NCBI RefSeq assembly: GCF_000378385.1
Contig: NZ_KB899675.1
Location: 86,171-125,728, forward strand
DNA: 39,558 bases
From: Paenibacillus daejeonensis DSM 15491
GTDB taxonomy: Bacteria > Bacillota > Bacilli > Paenibacillales > Paenibacillaceae
Direction: 5' to 3'
The translations under genes were made by a program, and so were the position numbers. Of this stretch, positions 33,456 to 39,558 are shown piece after piece. The notes beneath the pieces are model-generated. The model searched no databases and had not been told where the DNA came from. It worked only from the letters and a program-made list of their open reading frames with translations. Each line of letters starts with the position of its first letter. Within the stretch, counting starts at the first letter, position 1.

Positions 33456-34213
33456 GGCGCTCATCCCTAACGGCGATGCTGCTGTTGTTGATAGGCTTGC
33501 TCGTTCTGCCGGCTAGTGGTCTGGCGGCCGACAAACAGCTGATCTTTGATGAGGCGGGACTGCTGTCCCCGGAGGAGGTCCAGGAGCTCAATGCCCTGGC
33601 GAACCAGTTGGGGGCTGAGCGGCAGACGGATTTTATTATTATCACCTCGTCTAATACAGAGAATAAAGATGTTGCGATGATAACCAATGATTTTTATGAC
33701 GAGAATCTGCCTGGTGAGAATGCGGCCATTCTGACAATGGATATGAGAAACAGGCAAGTTGACCTGGGAGGCTTTTACTTAGCCGAAGAATATCTCGATA
33801 ATAGCAGATTAGACAAGATTCGCAATGGGATCACGCCCGCTCTCAGTGCAGGCAACTATGCGGATGCTTTTCGGGAGTTTCTTAAAGAGTCACATCGGTA
33901 CATGGGGTACGAGCCGGGCTTTAATCCTGATAATATTCTGTTTCAGACCTGGTTCCAGGTTGCTGTCTCCCTGGCTCTGGGTGGACTGGTAGTGAGTGTG
34001 ATGGTTTTCCGGAGTGGTGGCCGGGTGACCATAAACCGACAAACCTATGAGGATAGTGGCTCCTCTGGCGTGCTGGCCCATCGTGACACATACTTGCGTA
34101 CAACAACGACCAAGACCAAGATTCCGCGCAATAATGGCGGGGGTGGCGGAGGCGGTGGCGGCGGGATGACCCGCGGCGGCCACTCGCGAAGCGGTAGCAG
34201 AGGTTCATTTTAA
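33452..34213 (+). CDS. ydjH: YdjH-like TPM-domain membrane protein, 253 aa
   Basis: Exported TPM (YgcG/TLP18.3/Psb32) domain protein. A signal peptide ends near GLAA (about residue 24); the domain includes LIFDEAGLLSPEEVQELNAL, ENAAILTMDMRNRQVDLGGF and YADAFREFLKESH. A membrane helix follows at about residues 170-190 (FQVAVSLALGGLVVSVMVF), then a basic, Gly-rich tail with ten glycines in a row, ending GGHSRSGSRGSF. ATG 33452 overlaps the ydjG stop (ATGA) and has GGGAGGCGG before it; the longer reading from 33377 lies within ydjG. TPM domains are linked to membrane-protein repair or phosphatase activity; here it is likely part of the PspA complex. Confidence 0.88.
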   Translation: MRRSSLTAMLLLLIGLLVLPASGLAADKQLIFDEAGLLSPEEVQELNALANQLGAERQTDFIIITSSNTENKDVAMITNDFYDENLPGENAAILTMDMRNRQVDLGGFYLAEEYLDNSRLDKIRNGITPALSAGNYADAFREFLKESHRYMGYEPGFNPDNILFQTWFQVAVSLALGGLVVSVMVFRSGGRVTINRQTYEDSGSSGVLAHRDTYLRTTTTKTKIPRNNGGGGGGGGGGMTRGGHSRSGSRGSF

Positions 34214-34231
34214 GAGAAGGGACGATGTGCA

Positions 34232-35293
34232 ATGGTATTCTTTCGCAACCAATTCGCCAACGTAGTGGAATGGGAAGAGTTCAGAGACGATATGATTTTC
34301 TGGAAGTGGAGCAACAAGGAGATCAAGAAAGGCAGTAAGCTGATCATCCGTCCGGGGCAGGACGCGATTTTCTTCAATAACGGCAAGATTGAGGGCGTGT
34401 TCGAGCAGGAGGGCGACTACAATATCGACTCCGAGATCATTCCGTTTCTCTCCACACTTAAAGGGTTCAAATTCGGTTTTAACAGTGGCATGCGGGTGGA
34501 AGTGCTCTTCGTCAATACGAAGGAGTTCACGGTACGTTGGGGTACGCAAAATCCCGTACTCATTCCGACGCCTCAATTGCCGGGTGGGATGCCGATTCGG
34601 GCTAACGGAACGTTCAACTTCAAGGTCAATGACTACGTGACGCTGATCGACAAAATTGCCGGCGTGCGCAACAGCTATCTGGTTGAGGACGTACGGATTC
34701 GCATTACCTCGGCGCTGGACCAACTGCTGATGAAGTGGATCAGCCGCGAGGGCAAGGACATGTTTAACCTGCAGGCGAATGCGCATGATATCGCCAAGGG
34801 GATTCACGAGGATCTGGACATGGAGATTCTGAACAATGGCATCACGATCACCGGCTTCAATGTCATGAGCTTCAACTATCCGAAGGAGATCCAGGACATG
34901 ATCACCAAGACCGCCTCGCATGAGATGGTCGGTAATGTCGGCAAGTATCAGCAGATCTCGATGACCGACGGTATTGCCTCCGGTAAGGTGCAAGGCGGCG
35001 GCGCGGCCTCGGATATGGCCGGCATGATGATGGGCATGAACATGGCGAACGAAATGATGAAGAACATGAACCAGCAAGGCCAGAATCAAGGGCAAGGCGG
35101 CAATCAAGGCGGGGGCCAGGGAGGCAGCCAAGGTGGAGGCCAAGGGGGCAACCAGAATCAGCAGTCTTCCTCTGGCGGCGGCTCCGACTCTTCGTCCTCC
35201 AGCGGTCAGGCCAAGCCCAATTTCTGCCCGAACTGCGGCGCCAAGAACGAAGGAGCCAACTTCTGTTCGAACTGCGGCCACAAGCTGGGATAG
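34232..35293 (+). CDS. ydjI: YdjI-like SPFH-domain protein with C-terminal zinc ribbon, 353 aa
   Basis: Flotillin-related SPFH protein (also named virion core protein-like). The N-terminal half shows FFRNQFANVVEWEEFRDDMI, LIIRPGQDAIFFNNGKIEGV and LPGGMPIRANGTFNFKVNDY. A Gly/Gln-rich linker (about residues 285-325) leads to a zinc ribbon FCPNCGAKNEGANFCSNCGHKLG split here as FCPNCG and FCSNCG. In Bacillus subtilis the homologue recruits PspA to the membrane. The start is ATG 34232 behind AGAAGGGACG. It is the last gene of the operon, with a strong terminator downstream. Confidence 0.9.
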   Translation: MVFFRNQFANVVEWEEFRDDMIFWKWSNKEIKKGSKLIIRPGQDAIFFNNGKIEGVFEQEGDYNIDSEIIPFLSTLKGFKFGFNSGMRVEVLFVNTKEFTVRWGTQNPVLIPTPQLPGGMPIRANGTFNFKVNDYVTLIDKIAGVRNSYLVEDVRIRITSALDQLLMKWISREGKDMFNLQANAHDIAKGIHEDLDMEILNNGITITGFNVMSFNYPKEIQDMITKTASHEMVGNVGKYQQISMTDGIASGKVQGGGAASDMAGMMMGMNMANEMMKNMNQQGQNQGQGGNQGGGQGGSQGGGQGGNQNQQSSSGGGSDSSSSSGQAKPNFCPNCGAKNEGANFCSNCGHKLG

Positions 35294-35345
35294 CCTTAAC
35301 TTTCGAGCAAGCTCCCGAGCAAGCTCCGAATGAACACCAAAGCGC

Positions 35346-35389
35346 AGCCTTCATCCCCACTTTCGAAGCGGGGATGGAGGCTTTTTTTT
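35346..35389 (+). terminator. Terminator of the pspA operon
   Basis: AGCCTTCATCCCC (35346-35358) pairs, with one mismatch, with GGGGATGGAGGCT (35370-35382), followed by a run of T to 35389. A very strong intrinsic terminator. Confidence 0.93.
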
Positions 35390-35429
35390 GTGGGTCGAGG
35401 CCGTGCCCCGTCGGACATGCCTGCTGGCG

Positions 35430-35840
35430 TTAGCTGTAACTCACCTTTCTTCCTCTATTTGCTCGCACCCCCTCCAGCCACCCGCAGTAGCACACCTTTT
35501 TTCCTTTATTTGCACCCATCCCCGCCATCTGCGCGCTGTAGCGCACTTTTCTTCCTTTATTTCCTCGCATCTCCACCATCGGCCCGCTGTAGCGCACTTT
35601 TCTTCCTTTATTTGCTCACATCCCCGCCATCCACCCGCTGTAGCACACCTTTCTTCCTCTATTTGCTCGCATCCCCACCATCCGCCCGCAGTAGCGCACC
35701 TTTCTTCCTCTAATTGCGCGCACCCCATCCAGCCACCCGCAGTAGCGCACCATTCTTCCTCTATTTGCTCGTATCCCCGCCATCCGCCCGCAGTAGCATA
35801 CCTTTCTTCCTTTATTTGCACCCGTCCCCCCGCTGTAACT
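35430..35840. repeat. 51-bp repeat array, family B in reverse orientation (8 copies plus a partial)
   Basis: Anchors of the type C(T/A)GTA lie at 35434, 35485, 35536, 35587, 35638, 35689, 35740 and 35791, each exactly 51 bp apart, with a shortened last unit near 35833. The units are reverse complements of the 611-1222 array. The tract lies between the pspA-operon terminator and the promoter at 35958 and fills most of the gap 35294-36112. ORFs running through it on both strands (HLSSSI-type peptides) are rejected as genes. Confidence 0.95.
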
Positions 35841-35926
35841 CCTCACATTGAAAGTCAGAATATGGTGCTGTTCAGCGTTGGCGATTGGGATGCGTAACAA
35901 GAGGGGGGCTCTGTCATTGGCAGGAT

Positions 35927-35949
35927 AACAAATGTTAGATAACATGACG
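35927..35949. promoter_or_regulatory. Candidate regulator site, similar to that beside the pucR promoter
   Basis: AACAAATGTTA, four bases, ACATGACG, nine bases before the -35 box at 35958. It contains the palindrome ATGTTA-GA-TAACAT (35932-35945). The near-match at 7026-7050 suggests control by the same protein, possibly the PucR-type regulator. Confidence 0.5.
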
Positions 35950-35957
35950 CGTTTGAA

Positions 35958-35986
35958 TTGACGCTGTATTTTAATGTGCCTATAAT
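35958..35986 (+). promoter_or_regulatory. Promoter of the oxidase/esterase operon
   Basis: TTGACG (35958-35963) and perfect TATAAT (35981-35986) are 17 bp apart. The resulting leader of about 120 bases before the oxidase start is long; I see no riboswitch or terminator fold in it. Confidence 0.8.
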
Positions 35987-36112
35987 CTAGTAAAACCGAC
36001 ATGGCGTCTACATGTCCTACTATCATTGAATGGATTTGAGTTAAGTTAGTTGACAAACGATTTGTGTGTAGATGATATTCCTGCTGCTGCGATACGAAAG
36101 GATGGGATCTCA

Positions 36113-37444
36113 ATGAGACAAGGCTGGCAAGACGCGCTGAAGAGGGAGCTTCCGGAGGAAGCGCTGCTGTGGGACCATGCATCACTAGTGAAGTTCTCGA
36201 ATGATATGCATCATCTCTCCCCGGTGCTGGAAGAGGCACTGGAGGGTAAAATAGCAGACTGCATCGCAGTCCCGCGCACGCTGGAGGAGCTGGATCAGGT
36301 CATTATCGTAGCTGCCAGCTATGAGGTTCCTCTAACCCCCAGAGGCGGCGGGACGTGCAACTATGGTCAATGTGTCCCGCTGACTGGCGGCATCGTCGTG
36401 GATGTCACCAAGCTGAACCGGGTGATCGAGCTGGGCGAAGGGTTTATGCGGGTGGAGCCGGGGGCCAATATGGGACGGATGGAAACCCTGGCCCGCGAGG
36501 CAGGGCAAGAAATGCTGCTGTTGCCGACTACTTTTAAAAAATCGACCTTGGCTGGCTTCATTATGGGTGGCTTCGGCGGTGTGGGTTCCATCGCTTGGGG
36601 TACCATCTGGGATGGTATGGTGGAGAGCTTGTCCATTCGGACGGTAGAGGCCGAGCCGCAGACGATCCTTGTTGAGGGGCAGAACATCCAGCCCTACCTG
36701 CACAGCTACGGCACGATCGGAATTATTACCGAGATTCGAGTTAAGCTGGCCCCCAAAACGAAATGGATTCAGTACGGGGTGACCTTTGACGATTGGCAGA
36801 CGGCGGCTCAATTTGGTTATGCCCTGGCTGATAATCCAGTGATCCGAAAGCGCTTGGTTTCAGTGAACGAATGGCCGATTCCTTCGTATTTCACACCGTT
36901 TCAGCTGCCTTCGGACCGCGCGTTGGTGTTCGTCATGCTGGATGCAGATCATGAGGATCAGCTGCGTGCACTGACGGAGGCGTGGAATGGCCGTGTAGAT
37001 ATGGAGCTGCCGTATGATGAATACCACAAGAAGCTGGGGATATCGGACTTCTCATTCGGCCATTATCGTCTCTGGGTGCAGAAGAAGGATCCTGCGTATA
37101 CGAATATCCAGCTGTTCCTGGACCCGAGCCGTTACCTGGAGCAATTCGAAGCGATCAAGGCGGAGTTCCCTGACTTGCTGGTGCATATCGAATACATGAT
37201 TCGGGGCGGCAAACTGGCGATGATGGGGACGCCGATCTTCCGCTATCAGACGGAGGCGCGTATTCAACAGCTAAAAGCCTGCTGTATCGCACACGGTGCC
37301 AAGGTGGATGACCCGCATACCTATGATTTGGAAGGCGGCGGGCGCGCCTATGCGGTCGATACGCTGTGGTCGATCAAACGACAAAACGACCCGTTGCTGC
37401 TGCTCAATCAAGGGAAGCTATCGCAGCCCGAGGCGGCTTTGTAA
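36113..37444 (+). CDS. FAD-linked oxidase (GlcD-like), 443 aa
   Basis: Flavoprotein of the PCMH/GlcD family, oxidising hydroxy acids or similar substrates. The FAD-binding part shows PRTLEELDQVIIVAASYEVP, LTPRGGGTCNYGQCVPLTGG, VEPGANMGRMETLAREAGQE and STLAGFIMGGFGGVGSIAWG. The C-terminal half is a substrate domain ending in QNDPLLLLNQGKL, similar to the end of GlcD-type proteins. ATG 36113 follows AAAGGATGG; an upstream in-frame start at 36050 lacks a ribosome site. The stop codon shares its last base with the ATG of the next gene (TAATG), so the two are coupled. The substrate is unknown. Confidence 0.87.
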   Translation: MRQGWQDALKRELPEEALLWDHASLVKFSNDMHHLSPVLEEALEGKIADCIAVPRTLEELDQVIIVAASYEVPLTPRGGGTCNYGQCVPLTGGIVVDVTKLNRVIELGEGFMRVEPGANMGRMETLAREAGQEMLLLPTTFKKSTLAGFIMGGFGGVGSIAWGTIWDGMVESLSIRTVEAEPQTILVEGQNIQPYLHSYGTIGIITEIRVKLAPKTKWIQYGVTFDDWQTAAQFGYALADNPVIRKRLVSVNEWPIPSYFTPFQLPSDRALVFVMLDADHEDQLRALTEAWNGRVDMELPYDEYHKKLGISDFSFGHYRLWVQKKDPAYTNIQLFLDPSRYLEQFEAIKAEFPDLLVHIEYMIRGGKLAMMGTPIFRYQTEARIQQLKACCIAHGAKVDDPHTYDLEGGGRAYAVDTLWSIKRQNDPLLLLNQGKLSQPEAAL

Positions 37445-39315
37445 TGGGTGCGCTCAGCTTGCAGTTCGGCGGAGTAACGGTGGAGCGCGGGGTGCCCTGT
37501 ACCATGCGGGATGGCATCACTTTGTATGCTGATGTTTACCGCCCCGAGGGGGAAGACAAGCTCCCGGTATTGCTTATGCGTCAGCTCTATGGACGTGCGA
37601 TTGCGTCGACGGTGACCTCGGCTCATCCACTGTGGTATGCGCGGCAAGGCTATATGGTAGTCGTCCAGGATGTGCGCGGTCGGGGAGAATCAGAAGGTGA
37701 GGCCGTGCCCTTTGCCCAGGAGGTGGAGGATGGCTATGACACGGTAGAATGGGCGGCGCAGCTGCCGCGTGCCAATGGCCGGGTCGGCATGTATGGGTTC
37801 TCGTATCAAGGCTCCGTGCAGTGGGCGGCTGCAGCGTCGGGCGCACCGAGTCTGATAGCCATCGCGCCGGGGATGTGTGCAGCTGATTTATATCATGGCC
37901 GCTTCTACCCGCATGGCCGATTTGCCTGGGGTGCGCAGCTCATGTGGGCGTTCCAGTTCTCCCGGGATGGTGCCAAGCGGGCAGGTGATGAGGAAGCAGC
38001 AGCTTATTGCGAACGCATGATGCGGGATGCCGGCGACCAGTTGTGGAAGCTACCGCTCACGGCCAGGCATCCGATTCTCGAACAGTATTGCCCATTCTTC
38101 TATGAATGGCTCAGTCATACCGAGTATGATGCGTATTGGGAACAACATAATTGGGTGCCGCGCTTGGTCGAGCGACCGATCCCCACACTCCAGATTGGCG
38201 GATGGTATGATACCTTTCTGCAGGGGACATTGCAAACCTACAACGCGCTTAGTGGAACGGAGACGGAGGATGTTTTTCATCGCCTGCTAATTGGGCCATG
38301 GGCGCATATCCCGTGGGGCCGAATGGCTGGCGGCGTCGATCATGGACCAGAGGCTGATGGCGATGTGCATCGTGAGCAGCTGCGCTGGTTCAATTATTGG
38401 CTAAAAGGCGAGCGGTCGGAGCAACTGGAGACGGAGCCCCCGATTCGCTATTACGAGCAGGGCAGTGGCCAGTGGCGGACGATGCAGGAATGGCCGGCTG
38501 CGGAGCATATGGGTGTGTTAGCGATTTCTCACGGTGCCGAAAATGTAGCCGTAGCGAGGAGAACAGCAGCGGCAAATGAACATCGCGTTCTTCACTCCAG
38601 TTCTCAGGATGTCGTGGCTTCCAGCGGGGCTTCGAGTGCGGTTGTCGAAGGGGATGGCCATACCTCCGATGCGGGGTCTCTGGTACAATACCCGCTGCGC
38701 TGGTATCTCTCGGGCTCTGCCAAACCGGCTAACGGTGCGTTGGGTGGTGGCAAGCTAACGAGCTCGCCGGAGGCAATTGAGGCGGCGGCGCCAGACGTTT
38801 ATGTGTATGATGCGCGTTTGCCGATGCAGCTCGGCGGTTACCTGCCATTTGAGCGCAGCAGTCAGCAGGACCGCTATGAAATTCTGGTCTACACAAGTGA
38901 CCCGTTCGATGTTCCTGCCTCATTGTCAGGGTTGCCTCGCTTAACCGTGCATTGCCAAACGATGGACGGTCCGACGGACCTAGTAGCTGTGCTGTCCGTT
39001 GTACAGCAGGGAGGCAAGGCGCGCTTCCTCTCCGTAGGCCGGATGGAGGTAGGGCGTGGAGAGGAGAATGGCGGGGGAGAGTGGCTACCGGCAACGATTG
39101 AGCTGCGGCCGCTGGCGATAGAGCTACAACCCGGTGAGCGTCTGCGGCTGGAATTGACCGGCAGCGCGTTTCCGCTGTTTGCCCGGCACCTGAACGGACT
39201 GCCGTCGGAGGAGATCCCCGATGCGGGGCCAGAACGGCTCAGCATCGCCACCGTAGCTGTCGCCAGTGAGCCGCAGATGCCCTCCATGCTGGTCATCGTG
39301 CCTCCGACGTCGTAG
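37444..39315 (+). CDS. CocE/NonD-type serine hydrolase (X-Pro dipeptidyl-peptidase S15-like), 623 aa
   Basis: Alpha/beta hydrolase of the cocaine esterase/S15 family that cleaves esters or amides. The triad is complete: Ser120 in GMYGFSYQGS, Asp256 in GGWYDTFLQG and His288 in GPWAHIPWG; spacing matches the family. The N-terminus has TMRDGITLYADVYRPEGEDK and VVVQDVRGRGESEG. A C-terminal jelly-roll lies at about residues 440-620. A loop at about residues 365-430 is rich in Ala and Ser. ATG 37444 overlaps the oxidase stop (TAATG) and has GAGGCGG seven bases before. No signal peptide is seen, so it acts inside the cell. It may hydrolyse an ester or amide released by, or feeding, the oxidase. Confidence 0.88.
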   Translation: MGALSLQFGGVTVERGVPCTMRDGITLYADVYRPEGEDKLPVLLMRQLYGRAIASTVTSAHPLWYARQGYMVVVQDVRGRGESEGEAVPFAQEVEDGYDTVEWAAQLPRANGRVGMYGFSYQGSVQWAAAASGAPSLIAIAPGMCAADLYHGRFYPHGRFAWGAQLMWAFQFSRDGAKRAGDEEAAAYCERMMRDAGDQLWKLPLTARHPILEQYCPFFYEWLSHTEYDAYWEQHNWVPRLVERPIPTLQIGGWYDTFLQGTLQTYNALSGTETEDVFHRLLIGPWAHIPWGRMAGGVDHGPEADGDVHREQLRWFNYWLKGERSEQLETEPPIRYYEQGSGQWRTMQEWPAAEHMGVLAISHGAENVAVARRTAAANEHRVLHSSSQDVVASSGASSAVVEGDGHTSDAGSLVQYPLRWYLSGSAKPANGALGGGKLTSSPEAIEAAAPDVYVYDARLPMQLGGYLPFERSSQQDRYEILVYTSDPFDVPASLSGLPRLTVHCQTMDGPTDLVAVLSVVQQGGKARFLSVGRMEVGRGEENGGGEWLPATIELRPLAIELQPGERLRLELTGSAFPLFARHLNGLPSEEIPDAGPERLSIATVAVASEPQMPSMLVIVPPTS

Positions 39316-39371
39316 GAGGCGGTAATGCCGGTTGGCCGAGGATTGTATTTTCTCCCGGCTGGGGAGCCGTC

Positions 39372-39415
39372 AAGGACCGCACTTCACTTTTAAGAGAAGT
39401 CTGCGGTCCTTTTTG
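39372..39415 (+). terminator. Terminator of the oxidase/esterase operon
   Basis: AAGGACCGCA (39372-39381) pairs with TGCGGTCCTT (39402-39411), with an inner CTTC/GAAG helix, followed by a T-run. Confidence 0.9.
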
Positions 39416-39457
39416 CAGTCTAAGCATTCTTAAGTCATCCCTCTCACACTCACCGCT

Positions 39458-39558
39458 CGCTGCCTCTAACGCAAGGAACTTTCGTTGCAGCGTCGAACGC
39501 GTGTCACCCGCTGCCTCTAAGGCAAGAAACTTTCGTTGCAGCGCCGAACGCGCGTCAC
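39458..39558. repeat. 51-bp tandem repeat, family A-related (2 copies, cut by window edge)
   Basis: Units beginning CGCTGCCTCTAA lie at 39458 and 39509, exactly 51 bp apart. Read on the reverse strand they give GCAACGAAAGTT and GTTAGAGG, the same building blocks as the array at 1-200, with the inner arms exchanged. The array begins 42 bp past a terminator and probably continues beyond the window. Confidence 0.85.

Noticed and set aside
35304-35327. Tandem CGAGCAAGCTCC pair after ydjI
   Set aside because: Only two 12-bp copies, no clear fold or signal; probably chance or a remnant duplication.

Overview
The window looks like a chromosomal segment of a moderately high-GC Gram-positive of the Paenibacillus/Paenibacillaceae type. 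This is inferred from strong AGGAGG ribosome sites, frequent GTG and TTG starts, copper-amine-oxidase-like stalk proteins, a DUF5696/YIP1 carbohydrate transport locus and a pspA-ydjGHI envelope-stress operon. Nothing in it looks like phage, plasmid or insertion sequence. Nearly all genes lie on the + strand; the exceptions are one stalk protein and the PucR regulator.

Layout. 1-1.25 kb: two arrays of 51-bp tandem repeats flank a small unknown ORF. 1.3-3.1 kb: aldo/keto reductase plus NAD-dependent epimerase. 3.2-5.3 kb: two secreted stalk-domain proteins around a Nudix hydrolase. 5.3-15.5 kb: a PucR-family regulator diverges from an eight-gene operon that ends in a clear terminator. The operon encodes an SsuABC/TauABC/NMT1-type ABC importer, a Rieske oxygenase, a cupin, a creatininase-family amidohydrolase, a RutB-like cysteine hydrolase, an NtaA/DszA-type flavin monooxygenase and an FAH-family enzyme. 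I read it as an import and breakdown pathway for a small N-heterocyclic or amide compound; the substrate is unknown and the combination is one I do not recognise.

15.5-31.6 kb: a LacI-family regulator precedes a ten-gene carbohydrate locus. It holds a lipoprotein binding protein, a very large membrane-anchored binding protein fused to beta-sandwich modules, two separate permease pairs, an NHL/TPR membrane protein, a YIP1 protein, a DUF5696 protein and a GH30-like glycosidase. No ATPase is present, so a shared MsmX-type ATPase is probably used. The first promoter carries an 18-bp perfect inverted repeat, a good candidate operator. 31.6-35.4 kb: pspA-ydjG-ydjH-ydjI, with an ECF (SigW-like) promoter candidate. 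35.9-39.4 kb: a two-gene operon of an FAD-linked oxidase and a CocE-type serine hydrolase. A sequence upstream of it closely matches one next to the pucR promoter, which suggests it belongs to the PucR regulon.

Repeats are a theme of the window. Five tracts with an exact 51-bp period sit only between transcription units (1-200, 611-1222, 15486-15660, 35430-35840, 39458-39558). They belong to two related sequence families. Long ORFs run through them because 51 is a multiple of three, but I do not regard these as genes.
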